64,000 nucleotides of DNA, from positions 31,969,366 to 32,033,365 of the forward strand of contig NC_088777.1 in assembly GCF_954871325.1 (NCBI RefSeq), given 5' to 3'. The notes under the pieces are model-generated. The model saw only the letters and a program-made list of their open reading frames with translations, did not search any database and was not told where the DNA came from. Within the stretch, counting starts at the first letter, position 1. Every line of letters begins with the position of its first letter. Of this stretch, positions 22,334 to 37,300 are shown one piece after another. A program made the translations under genes and the position numbers. Source of the stretch: Gordionus sp. m RMFG-2023 (lineage: Eukaryota > Nematomorpha > Gordioida > Chordodea > Parachordodidae).

Positions 22334-25300
22334 CTGTGTTAGTTTTTAATTGTGGGTATAGGTATTAATAATTTTAAATAATGAATTAATGATTCGCAAT
22401 TATATCAGATTAGAATAGCATAAATTCATTTGCAAAATTCTTAATTTATAATATAATTATTTACAAGCATTCAAGGTAATTAATTAAGCTTATTTAATAA
22501 AATGATAATGATACTTGTATTTAAATAAATTTATTTTTTTGGCAATTTCAATATATTTAGCCATATTGTTCTCATTTCGAACTTTTAAAACAGTGTTCAT
22601 TTGGGAAAAAATTCAATTCTTAAATTACCTTTTTTTCTCTTTATGTCCTAGATAAGATTTTACCATTGTTTTACACTTTTTGAAGAATTTATAGACAGCA
22701 ATAAAAATGCTAAAACGGATTCAAAATTTTCCGAAATCCCCAGTATTAAATATCAGGGATGTGAACCCGGACCCTGGATCCTCGTATTTTGGTTGTACCC
22801 GAACCCGGATGCTTTTTAAAAGTGGAGGGTTCAAGAGTTCTAGGTGTAATAAAAAAAATTTAAAAAATAATATACATTTTTTTTTATTTTATTAACTTTT
22901 TTTCGTGGAATTATTTTTTTATCTTCGCGTTTTTCTTTCAATTTTCTTCCTGGTATCATGAATTATTTTCTAGTGCAGGTAATAATATTTTATTATGTAA
23001 ATTTATTAATATGGTGTGTTATATGTTGATTATTTTGAAAGTGAATTATTTTGTAATAAGGATTTATGGCATATGCAAAACTCCATTATTTACAACGTAT
23101 TAGAGGCTACGACAATACCTATTGGTTGTAGTAATAATAATGATAGCAACATTGATGACACGAAATTTTACTTTATCATCAGATAGTAAGGAGGATCAAA
23201 AAATGCCTATTACATCATTAATAGAAAAGTTCTCAGAAGTTAAGAGTATAAATAAGGATACAAATATTTTAAAATTCAGGGAAGAAAATTCTTCAATATA
23301 TCCAGAATTATATTCTTGTCTAGAATCGTCATGGCTGTACCGGCAACACAAGTACAATAATTTATATATTATAAAGATAACAATCTATTTTAGGTAAGCG
23401 TAGAAGGTGGATTTTCATATTTGAACTATATATTGTCTAATTTACGTGGAAATCTCGAGGATAATATTTTAGGAGATATTATGATTGTGCGATTGAATAG
23501 AACATTTAAAATATAAATTATTTCATTTTCAAAATTTTTATTTGTTAATTATGTATGTGTATATATTGAAGTATAATAAAAAATGAATGAAAAAAATTCT
23601 TATTTTGAGTCATTTTTTCTTTTATTCTTGTACCCGAACCCGGGCTCTTTTTTTGTTGAAGGGTTCACATCCCTGTTAAATATCCATTAAAAAAAATTTA
23701 ATGGAAAATGAGGATATAGAAAAGTAAGTCATTTAATATATTCAATGGTTACCACATCATCCATAAAAGAATTCAAATTTTGGTTAGATGAAATTCATAT
23801 ATCTTTCACTTGATAAATAATTTTTATAAATTTATATGCTCAAGCAGGGTTGGGCAAATTTTCAGAAAATTGTATTCGGATACAGATACAGATACTTTAT
23901 AAAATTTTGTATTTAAGATACAAGATACTTTAGAAAAATTTCAATAAGATATATGATACAAGATACTTGTATTTTTTTAAAAAAAAAGTATCTAAGATAC
24001 AAGATACTTTTTTAAAAAACTTTAAATAGTCAAAATCAAAATGTATAAAGCTTTATTTTCTTATCTATAATATAAATTTATAAAAAAATATTTAAAATAA
24101 ATTGTAGAAAATAACAAATTTATTATTAAAGATAATGCGATATTCCATTTAATAATTATATAATTAGTAAATAATAATAAATCAGCATCATAAATCAGCA
24201 TTATTTTTAATATTAATTTTTCGTTCAATCTTTGACGATTTGGTCTATTAACCATATTAGCAAAGCTAAATAATCTTTCAACGGGGGCTGAGGAGGGTAA
24301 TATTGTGTTATATTTAATAAATATTTCTTTTATATATTTATAACTATTTATACTCCGCCTGTCATCTTTCATATAATTTAGGGCCTCTATTTCAATATCA
24401 TTTATTGAATTATAAGAATTGGATGTGGTACTTTTTAGACAAAAGTAATCATCATCTTCTTCAATCAGCGTCTACATGAGCGGGAGGGGTAGGAACAGTT
24501 TGCATCCTATTTTTTTGAGGGGGTAGGAGGTAAGCTGCTTTATTGGGGGTTGGATAAATTTTTTGGGGGGTTATCTATTAAATTTTGAGATGAGATAGGA
24601 CAAAATTTATTGCTGTAAAAATTATACTTTTATTATGGTATATTGTATTATTATAATACAATTCATCGACCAAATCTATATATTGCAAACAATCATGCAC
24701 ATTGTTTTCCAAATAAACTATCCTTTTAAATGTAATTTAAAAGATTTAGATATTTTAGCAAGCTCATAATGCCATAATAACTAATTCATTGTAAATAATG
24801 GAGGTTTTAATTGAATTTATTATCTAAAAAATAAATTATTTATAATCACAAAATATAGATAGTTGGTAGTAGATATAGATTAATTTAAGTTATCCTTTAT
24901 AAATTATTTGAAAAGAGTATCAATAAATAAATAGGTAAAAATAATGATAAAGAGACACCGCCGCCGAAGGCGGCGATTTTTTAGGGGGGTAGGCAAAGGT
25001 TTTTGAAGGGGGTTTGCATCCAGTGAAAATCCTGTCATGTAGACGCTGTCATCAATTGTAGATTTTGTTGAAGTATTATTTTCAATATTATTTTTAAAAA
25101 CAATTAAAACTTCATGTAATAAAAAATCCTGTAGGTATTTTTTTTCTTTTTCACCATCAATCCAACGATTTTTAAAATAGGGATGAGAAATAGTTACCAA
25201 ATATGCACTTTTAAAATTGTTATCAAAATCATATATATTTTTAAATCTTTTATTTAAATAATTTTCTATGGCAACAGCTAATGGTTTGCAAAATTGTAGA

Positions 25301-28300
25301 TTAGTTTGAATTAAATTTGTAAATTTTTTTTAACGACATTTAAAATTGGAGCTGATTCTCCATAATAGCAGTTGATTTCACTCTGTATTTTGTCAATCGC
25401 TATAGCCAATGGGGCCATTATATTGCAATATTCTTCTAAATATTGAATTTCAATATCTCTTAATTTAGGAAATTCTAATTTTTGACATAATTTAGGAAGT
25501 TCGCCTTTAAATTTTAATAAACTATGAAGACTATCATACAAACTATTCCATCTAGTGCAACAAGGTGTAACTAATTGTTTTCCTAAAACTGCTTTGATAA
25601 GTTCTGCAGTTTTAGGCCTATTATTTGCATTCCATAGCTTAGTACATTTAGCTATTGCAGGATGATAAATTTTAGAAATGTTAGGAGAATTCTTAATAGC
25701 TCTCTCGACATCTGTTGTGGCAATTAGACTTATCGTATGGCACAAACAACGAATGTGTTGAAGCAATGTTATTGAGGCTTTTTTAGACCCTTAAATAAAC
25801 AACTAAATAATTTTATTTGAATAAATTTTTTTACTAAATTTACAATATCATAATAAATTTTAAAGAAGTATTAAATAATACTTTCAATGATTTCGAATTC
25901 TATACATTCATCATCATTGATGTCAAAGTCATTCTCTACAGCTTCCATAGAATATCCAAACTCCTTGAAAGCTTTCTTAAAGTTAGAGCCGTTATCTGTA
26001 ACAGTTGCTATAACTTTTTCGGCAATACCAAAGTCACGATGAATTTCTTTATTATGATCATCTTGAAGTACTTCAAAAAATTTGCCATTAAGTATGCTTA
26101 GTTTAAATTTATTGTTGTAATTTTCGGTTGAAGAATCATCTGAAGACGAAGATAAAACATATTATTCTATTTTCTTCTTCCATAATTTTAAAATAGACAG
26201 ATATAAAACGATTCAAATATGGTAGTTCTAATTGTTAGCAAATTGCTATATGACGACCAACGTAATATATCAAAAATTATCTTAAAATATCTAAATTTTG
26301 ATTAAATTTTTCATTTAAATCTTAAAACAATATCATTTTAAATTTTAATACTATTTAAATTAACCAATATAAATTTTTTTTAAAGTATCTGTATCTTTTT
26401 TAATACAAAGTTGGTTAAGATACAAATACTTTTAAATAATATGTATCTTAGATACTGGATACAAGATACTTTCCAAAATTTTAAAAAAGATACAAGATAT
26501 TAGATACAAATATCCGCGATACTGCCCAATCCTGTGCTCAAGTAGTGTTAAAATGCATTTAATCTAAAAAGAGTTGTTAATGCTCCTTTTTAAAAGTAGC
26601 TAACTATCACTCCTGCTCCTTCCTTCTCTAAAGGAGCTAGCTCCCGCTCCCGCTACTACATTTTTAAAAGGAGCTAGCTCCCGCTCCAAGTAATGGAGCG
26701 CCACTCCATAACCGCTCCTTTGATTTTCATTTTTTTAGAAGGTACAAGAAACAAAATCAGATATTATTTATATTAAATGATCTATCAAAATATTTATAAT
26801 CTTTTATTTGCCTTTAAAAGTAATAAATTTTCTAAATTAGAATCTAACAAACATCCACGCTTCTCCCCTATGACCTGTTTTGCAATACTAAATAAGCGCT
26901 CCACAGGAGCACTAGAGGGAAGCGGGGTATTGTATTTTATAAATATATTTTTTAATTCAGGTATAAAAAAGAGGTTGAACAAGTAATGAGAAAATTAAAA
27001 TATATTTAAAATATATTTAAAAAAGCATTATATCTAACAACCCAGGCTCAACTATAATGAATTGCCCAAAAATAATTATAACCATTTTAAAATTTATTCC
27101 AAAATAAAAAATATATAGTTATCATTTTGTATTTAAAAGAAAAATTTTTACTTTTAAATGCTTTTTTAAATTGAAAGCTGCTCACTTTTGAAAATGAAAT
27201 ACTTTTACTTAAACACAAAAGGCATTGTGCCCTTAAATTTGTTTGATCATTTGGATCAACATCTTTTAGAAATTTAAAATATTTTTTATATGATGGAAAT
27301 GGAAATTCGATTTCTTCTTCTATGATCTCTAAATCCATAATATCTAAAATTATTTTTATTATATATCTATAAAATGAATATTAATATGACTTACAAGATT
27401 TTCAATAAATTTTCAAATATAAAAATGAAAAACTTGATATATAATATTTAAAATTATTAGATGAAAACCCAATATAAAACTCGGCTCAACATTTATTAAT
27501 GGATAAATTTAAATAAAATAAAATTTCATTTTTATTGAATTTTAAATAACAAACATTAATATTTAAAAAATAATTTAATTTATACATTAAATTTAAAGGA
27601 GCGGCGCTCCTCCACTCCAGCCCTAAAAGGAGCTAGCTCCCGCTCTTCATTTTTAAAAAGAAGGAGCGCTCCAGGTGTTTTTGAAAAAATGTAGCGGCGC
27701 TCCAGGAGCGCTCCTGTACCTAAACAACTCTGCTAAAAATATATAAAATTACCTACAATTAATTTTTGTGTCAATTTTAAGAAAAAATGGTGACTTTAAG
27801 GAGAAATATAAAATTATATTTTTGAAATTACAATTATATTTCATAACCAAGATATAGAATAAATACTACGATTTTTTTCAACTTAAATTTATGTATCTCT
27901 TATATCTAAAGAAATTTGAGTAAATCAGAATATGATAAAAAATATTAAAATAATAATTTTTATTCATGTATAAACTTCGCTATTTATATTTATTAAATAA
28001 TTAATAATTTTTTAACATTGAAGATGGGTTATAAAAACTGTGCCCAAAATTTTTATTATTAATTAGTTTATAATTATAATTTAGTACTTATAAAAATGTG
28101 AGTATTCTCTATAAATATCTGCCTTATATTATTCGTCTAAATGGGGAGATAGAAAGAATAATATGCATAATGCTAAATTGACTAATAATATATCTTAAAT
28201 ATTTACTCTTTTTTTCATAAATAATAAATATACAATTAATCTCGGTAGAAAAATAATTCTCACTTTCATTTCTATCGGAAAGATCCAAACATGTTAGCAT

Positions 28301-31300
28301 AACGTCTAGTGATAAATCGATTTGGGTTAATCCTTCTTTCCCGTAGGGGGTAGAAGACGCTATATTAGCGTGAAATCGCCAAAAATGTTTCAAAACTTGT
28401 GGTAAAATACATCTAACAAAATTGTGAGACAAAGGAATTGGGCAATTGACTATCAAACCTCTAAAAATGATCAAATATTGATTGTACGAAGGTTTGCCGA
28501 CATTTTCGTCCTGAATAATTTACAAGGAATATATTAAATAGAATTTTAATCTAATTGATCGCCATTTAAAAAAATATCTAAATGCAATTCTAAAGACAAG
28601 GTAAATTTTTGTCAATTATTTCTTGATTTTAATTTTAGTCAAATCTTTTCTATTTTTTCAATTAAAAAATATATATTCTTTTTTCTTTTTAATTCCATAT
28701 ACATTACTCAGTTTTTTTTCATTCTTAAGTTTAGTTTATTGTTTAGATTTTACTGGATAAATATAAACAAATTTACAAAAAAATAAAGTTTTTACCTATG
28801 GTAATTTGTCAACTTATGTTTTAACAGTACATTTTTATGGGAAATTAATTTTTATTAGAAATTACACAGTTGAAAGCACTTTGATAATCGATATAGTAGG
28901 AATGGTTTAATTTTTTAAAAATGTTATGAAAATATGATTTTTTTCTATTAGTAAAAAAATATAAATTAATCCTATATTGGAATTATAGTATTCTGCAATC
29001 GCTTTATTTAAGCTAAAGTCCTACACTAAGTCGAATTCGGACTAGAAAAATTTTAAATTATTTTGTTTTTATGAAAATTATATTCAAGAATTTTTATTAC
29101 TGTAAAGTAAAGTCAAAAAGTAAAGTCGTTACTTACGTCGATACCTTTTTGAAGAAAAGGAACGCCATTCGTTACCTTCTTCTAGAGGTAACAAGTAACG
29201 GTAATGCGTTTCATTTTTTTTAATAACGTTAATGCAAAGTATTACTCGTTACTTTAAATTTTTCCTTATAAAATATTAAAATAAAGAAAATCTTATTTTA
29301 TTTTACTATAAAATTACTTTTATTTATTTTTTTTAAAAATTTAAGCCCAGTTTTTTAATTCATAACAACCATCATTCCTTCATTTTTATTTTAAATTCTC
29401 GTTGTTAAATTTTCAATGTTAATCTAATTAATATTCAATCAAAATTCAAAGTAAATGTTAATAATAAAATTATTATTCTATTTTATAATTTATTTTAAGA
29501 ATCCATAGTACTTCTTCAGTATAAGATGATTTAACCCTTCCCTGGCCCCAATTTGAAACATATTTATATACCAATAAAGAAAATTAAGGGTACAAAGTCT
29601 GCACTTTGTAAATGTAAATTATGCCCCAACGCAAATATTTGAACCTCAATGTCCAGCAGTTTTAATTTAAATAAGCATAGGAGATAAAAAGATGAATTAA
29701 TATATTATTTAAATCATTACTTTAATAATAGAATATTATATCATGGGTATTATAAAATAACCATTAAAAGAAGTATTCTTTCATAATATTATGAAAACCT
29801 GAATCATGAAATTAAAATATAAGCAATTAAATTATAGTATAGGGTTGGGAACCAACATTAAAAACCCAAGATTAACAATATTGGTGGTTCAGAATATTAT
29901 ATTGGGTTTAAACAATATCTTCTATCTCTTGTTTTAGTATTGCTATTTGTTTAAATTCAAATTGTAAATAAATTTAAAGAATAAAATAGTGATTTTAAAA
30001 AACTATGTTTAAATAAATATGTATTTTAAAATAAATATATGAAATAAAACTATAAAGCAATATTGGTTTAGAGAAATGAGATATTTTTCCTATTCCTTTT
30101 TAAATGATAATTCTGAATTCTGAAAAAGATAAGAAATTAAAAAATTATCTTTGGCAATCATAATTTCAATTTTTAATGTTTTCCTTGAAAATAAGCTAAG
30201 TGAGTGAGGGATTAAAAAATGCAATTAAATTTTTAAAAGATTTATCTTCAATTATTGAAAAAGCTAAGTTATTTTAACAAAAAATTCAGGCATTAATAAT
30301 ATTTTAATTAAAAATTTATAGACTGTACATTCCTCAAAAATGAAAGAGATTAATTAACATTTGAATAGTAATTTAAAAAAAATTGAAGCCAATCAACTCA
30401 CACTAATTGAGATGTAGAATCTATCTACATCCAAAGATAAAAATAGGAAAATCAGCTAATGATGAATTCGTTTTTAATTTTGAAATTGAAGAATTATTTT
30501 CAATTATAGAAAGCATTGCATTTATTATTATTATCAAAAAATTACAGCCAACTAAAAATGTGATGTCTAGGCCTACCCTCGTATTAAAAATTAATAAAGC
30601 ATATGACACCATGGCAAAGAAATTAGTGGATTTATTGTGTACCCCAAAAATTGTCCTTACAACTGTGGACTCTTGGTCAACTTATCATGTTATATAAAAT
30701 ATATATTACATATGTTATTTCAATAAATTGGCTAGACCCAGATACTCTTGAAAGGGTTTCAGCCTGCTTAGCTTGTAAAAGGCGAAACCAAAAACACACA
30801 TTTTATTATCAGGCAAAAATAGAAATTTTTACCACAAAGATACAAAATAAAGTGACCAAATGCATTACCGACAATGCTAGAAATTATATAAAAGCTTTCA
30901 TGTAAAAAAAATATTATATATTTATTAAAAATTTAATAGAGTATATGAACAAGGAGAGGAATCGGATGATTAAATAATTCCTCTGCCATTATTTGATCTA
31001 TTTTTAAATCAAAATACTAATGATAGTATTGAATACTTATCTAAGCATCATTCTTGATCAGCACACACTTTAAATCTCATTGTAAGTGTTGACATTGAAA
31101 AGGTAGGTAACGATGTCCATTTTAAAACCATTTCAAAAATTACATTTTCTAAGCGTAAGCTATTGTAGAATAAACATGGGAAATCTTCAAACTGTGCAAT
31201 CATTTTTAAGTAAAACGTAGAAGATATTTGATTAAACCGGTTATAACAAAATGGAACTCTTTTTATAACTCCGTGAAATTAATAGATAGTCTTATTAAGG

Positions 31301-34300
31301 AGAATTACCAAAAATTTGAAATCGTGTGATAAATCTGAATTACAGAGATTTTCAGATTCGTTTATGGATGAATATTAATTAAGAAATATGATATGTATAT
31401 ATATGATTTTGTAAGTTGTGGAACCGATTGGTACGGGTCTTTCAATTTTAGAGAGCGAAGAAAAAATACATTTGGGATATCTCACTCCTACGATAATAAA
31501 TAATTTCAAGTTTTGTAAGCTGCTTATTAATTCAATCATATAAGGCATAGATAAAAGGCATATAATTCATATCACATCTATAAAGATGAATATACGCTAT
31601 TTACATCGAATTTGCTTTGGTAAAATTAGAAGTCAACAAAGGAAGAATGCTAGAACTTATTTCCAGCTTGATAAAGAAAGAGCAGATATTTCCTTTATCA
31701 AACACATACCAGAATATAATCTGATAAAAATTTTGAGGAAATGAATGAAGATCTTTGTGAAGATGATCTATTAAACTTTTTTCAAAATAAAGATAATTCT
31801 TTAAATATTTTTAATAAATTCCCCTAATTAAAATTTTTATTTATTAAATATAATACAACTCTTCCATCCTCTGCGCCATTTGAATGTGTGTCTAGCACGG
31901 CGAAAGCTGTGTTGAGCACTAAGCGCTCTTGTTTGTCTGATCAAAATTTTGAAAATCAATTGTTGCAAAAAAAAATAAAAAAATGTTACAAAAAGATGTT
32001 ATCTTATATATAATATATTATTTTTGTATATGAAAATTTTTTTAATAAAAAGATCTTATCTTATTATATATTTATTTTGTACAGTTTTATTTATATTATA
32101 TATTGTAGGAAAAAAATAAATATTTTTTTGTATATAATATTTATTTTCTTAGTAACGAATAACCTATTACTTTTTTGAATAGTCAGTAACGCGCGTTCCT
32201 TTTTTAAAAAGGTAACGAGTAATGGTAACGCGTTTCTTTTTTGTAGTAACGTTTATAGTCCTAAGAATAATTAAAAGATTGTTTATTAACTTAGCGCTTA
32301 TATTTTTCTGATTTCGTTAAAATATCGTATTTTTAAAATAATTAATTTTAAGAAAATCTGGATCGGATAGGACTATTTCTAAAATAAATTAAGGATCGAA
32401 TCGTAACTATGAAAAATTCTTAGACTTGATTGGTCGAACAAAAAATTTTCAATCGGGTCGAGCCTAAAAAAATAGACCCGATGTAGGGCTCTAATTTAAA
32501 TATTCTTTCTTCTTTTCCTTTCATTTTCTTATATTTTTGTTATAATCCCTCTCTTCATCCTTTCCATCTTTCCCCATATTTATGTTTTGTAAACCTTTAA
32601 AAAATTATTATACCATCAATTTCCCCAATATATCCATGTATTTACTAAAGACGGATCCTTCTTGAAAATCTGTCAAGGGTAAATATCGAGAATCTATGTT
32701 ATATTCCATTCCTTCCTTACTACGCAGTGCGATAGAGTAAAATTTAGAGGCTTCGAATAAAAATTCCAATGCCGTATCGGGACCAAATTTTGGATCTGTT
32801 TTTTTTGGTTTTATAAAATGGTAAACTACAACATATGCACTATTTAAAAAAGATAAGCAAATGGATGATTATTCAAGAAGCCTAAATAATGCACACAAAA
32901 AACCTTTTAACTTGCACACCCTTTCCATCTAAGAAGCTTAAATTTCAATAAAATTAAAGTGCTGAGAGCCTAATTATAAAACTATCATAAATAAATTAAA
33001 TATTTAATTCATAATTATAATTATAATTTTGGATTATAACTCTGACTGTCCTTCAAAACGTTTTTGAAAAGAGCCTCAAACACGAAATTCAATTGGCCGA
33101 AAGTGCCGGCATTTAAGATTTCAGAATCTTCCCGAATATTTTCATATTCGAGGGAATTTTCGGGAAACTTTGTGTGCCCCTTATTAATCAGGTTTTTGTA
33201 GCTTGAGGACAAAACGTTAATCATATGAGAGAGGCAATTCGACTTGATGTTTGCAATATTCGGTTGTTTGTAAAGAGCATACAGGTGGCTTAAACAGATG
33301 GGCAAGAAAGGTGACATGAGATTTCCTTTATTTTTTTTATTGTAATTAATACTTTATTAAAGAACAAAAAGGTCAAAACTTTATCGAATCGTATCTTACA
33401 ATGGGGAAACCCGCAATTTTCCTCCACCTTTTAGAGGGCGTTTTGAGTACAATGTACCCGAAAGTACATTGTATAGCAGTTAATACTAAGCAGGATTGAT
33501 TAATGTTGTTAAATGGCTCTTGAGTCTATTTTTAAAAATGGCTAACTCAATGTTTTATTCAGAAAAATATTAAGCAAGCCTAAAGAGTTTGATCATAGAT
33601 GACACAAAGGTTTGGACATCTATTAGCTAAATCTCGAGGCTTAGACAATATTATCAGGCTAAAATATTGAGTTAGCCGTTTTTAAAAATCGACTCAAATC
33701 GAGTCATTTAACAACACTAGTATTGAGTGAATTCGAGGAAATGTATGTGTGTTTTTCTATTTATTTATTATTTCTAGATAAAAGAAAGAAAAGGAATTTA
33801 TGTATATGTAATAGAGATAATAATTATAAATTATCTTTAATGAAATTTGAGGCAGAAATACTGATGATAATAAAGAAAGTTATTTTTAGATGAATAAATA
33901 AAAAATTATGCTTGATTTAGAATTAATATGTTTTTGACGTTGAATTTATATATTTTTGATGTTGAATAATTTATTTATATATTTCGAGTTTTATTATATG
34001 TATTTAATATTATTATTATTTTATTTAAATTATTTATTTATTTTATTTGTTTATTCCAGTTGAGGTTAATTTTACCATTCTTTTAATTGAGATTTATTTT
34101 GATGTAAGAAATAGGCTATTAACATTATTTTTACTAAGGATTTGGTATAGTTATGATATCCTTTTTATTGTTATAGTTTCTTGAGTCATTAGAATTTTAA
34201 TATTTTCATCCTCCATGATTTTCCTATGAATTTATTTTTTTAAGAGGCCTGGAATATTGAGAATGAAATTTGTAACTTGTCATTAAGAGATATTTAAAAT

Positions 34301-37300
34301 TTTATATAGTTAGAAAATTAAATAAAAAACCGGTCAAAACTTTATCAATTATCTAATTTTTGATTTCCAAAAAGAAATTAAATAAATCAACCTTTTTGAG
34401 TGACAGGGCTTAAAGCCAAAAGGCCCAAAACGTCCATACATTCAGACATCAATGAATGATCTTTCCATGAATCTTTCAAGAGTTGAATGGTTAATCTACA
34501 CCCAGATACACGTATGACATGGTTTACGTTAATAAACGAATTTTCGTGACTTTTTTCTAAAAACATATATAAAGTTATAATACGTAAAGCAAATCATTTT
34601 AACCTAATTTAGGTATCTTTGATATAGAGAACTGCTAAATCAATTTTTTCTGCCCAAGTATGTCTGCGGACAATCAGCAAAAAAAATGGATTCAGCAAGG
34701 GCTCGATGAGGCCCGAATTTCAAAAAAAGCTTATAGGAAGAAATTTCAAACTCAAAATATTTATTTTATTCTCTTGTTTAAATTTATGCATTAAATTACA
34801 TTCAGCAACAGGTTTGATATATAGTAATCTAGTGCTATTCTATTTTATTTATTACAAAATATGATATGAAAATGAATAGTAAATATTTTCCGTCTCATGA
34901 TTTTTATAAAACTTTTCTTATTTTTAAAATTTAATTTATAATTATCATATCAAATCAGACAAAAATGAAAAATAGGACAAATATAACATTTTTGGGGCTT
35001 CGAACCATGCTTAAATTTTATTTAAGAGGTTACCGCCAGCCATGCAAGATTCGAATACTTTATCCCTTTTAATTCATACTTAGTTTATTGTATACTCATC
35101 AAATGTCATGGATACTAATTAACTCTTAAAAAGTTTAAACATAGCAACACTAACGAATTGAGTCTAAAAAGGACACTATACTGGGTTAAAATGCTATAAG
35201 TATTAAACCCCTGCATAAACTTGTACGGTCTACTTGAAATAGAATTGGGCAGGGGAACCTGCCTTTCTCTCGTACAGGAACTCATTTTAAATGGTAATTT
35301 TTGAACGTGACCTCTTTAAAAAAAGTCACGCAGCTCGACCTAGATAAAAAATATTTTCTTCGGATTTGACTCACAAGTCAGATTCAGGGCTCTAATAAAT
35401 AATATTTTAGACTGTAATAAACTTTAAAATTATAAAGGCGAATTATCTAGGTTCTATTTACCTATAACAGTATGTTCATGAATGGTAAAAAGATAATAAA
35501 ATTAGTTTTCAGTTCGAATTATATAAAGGTTTTGAACTGTTAAAATTAAAGTACCTTCGGATTTATTGTGGGAATGCCTTTCGTATTCGTTATTTTCCCA
35601 ATTTTCTCGAAATATTAGACCTAATATCCTGCCGACTAAAGCTAAAATGTCTGTATCCAAGCTGTGTGCTATGGAAATTCTATTTTAAACAAAATAATAT
35701 TTTTCTTTCTTAATGTATTTTTTTTAAGTTGTACAGATTTTAAATTTTCTTGCCTTAATTATTTTTTATTCGTAAAAACAAAAACTAGTATATTACATTT
35801 TATTTCTAATCCAATTTTAAAATCTCAAAAAATTAAAAAAAATTTATAAAACTTTTTTCTCCTTCATAAGGTCCCGAAGTCGATTAAGGGAGACCTGGGC
35901 TTGGTAAACTCTGAGGGTGGGGGGGGGGGTGTCAAACCATAGAACCTCATTTTAAAATTAAATAAACAAGGATGTTTAAATTTTGCCTTGTATAGCTTTT
36001 ATTATTGTTATAAATCTATAGACTATATTATGAAATAATTCATTATCAAAAATTTTATAATATAAATAAAATTTTGGTGTTAAATTCAAATGGTTGAATG
36101 ATAGAATTTTTATTTTTAATAACATATATTAATTTATATAAAAAATCAGTTTTATGCAAAATTTCAACTCTCTTTTATAATGTGAGACAATTTTGTGAAT
36201 ACTTATTGTGGCTTTCTTGAACTAGATATTATTTTAATCATGCTTTAGTAAATTTAGAGATAGTGGGCGTGCTAAATCATAAATGTTAATCCACTTAAAT
36301 GATTTTTTTGCCCCTATTATATTATTCGATATGGTGCGAAAGACAAATCTAAGAAAAATACTGGAGTTAATTCAAATATTTTCACCGATCCGATATCCGA
36401 TCAGATATTACTAAAAACCGATCCGATTCCGCTCCGATATTTATATTGATTTTTATTTGCCATTATCTTTGTATCAATGTCATAAAGATATCAATATTTT
36501 ATATTTTTGAAAAAACCAACTAACTTACATGAATGATTAAGTGTATTATATTTTCTTTATTCTCCAAAAGTTAATAAAAATTTTAAATATCTGAAATGTT
36601 TATGAGTGAATGTAGTGTGATAAGCAGCACCATTTAGCCGATTTTTAAAAATTCTTATTATTAACTTATGACTCGGAATTCGGCCAATAGATGTCCAAAC
36701 CTTTCTGCCATATGAGAACAAAATCAATAAGCTTGAGTAACTTTTGGCCAAAATCTCGATTTAAACGTTCGGCTAAATCGAGCCGACAAAACTAGCTGTG
36801 ACTCGTTAGATATTTTGATTTTCTTTTCTTGTAATAATATAGCAAAAAATAGTGTACAACTTAACTACCTTTTAAACATTACAACAACGAATAAATTGTA
36901 TTTGTTCCTATCATTAATTTATTTTCATGAAATTATTTTTAAAATAAAAAAAATGATATGATTATACATACAATCAAAAAATAATAAACAAATATCGGAT
37001 CGGGATGGTTATTAAACAATATCGGCCCGATCCGATATTTTTTCAAACGCTACATATCGGTGCCCATTTGATCCGATATTTAATATTGGCACAGCCCTAA
37101 ATTACCAATAAATCATAATTTTATATTAGTGATTATCTATATATATTTCCATTTGTGTTAAAAATTAATTAAATAAATTTATATTAAAATTTAATTAGGC
37201 TTTAAAAATATATGAAGACCCTAAATCAAAGAGAATCTCTAGCCAACTAACATGTAAATATAATCACAATAGTTATATATAATTATTAAACTAACCAAAT

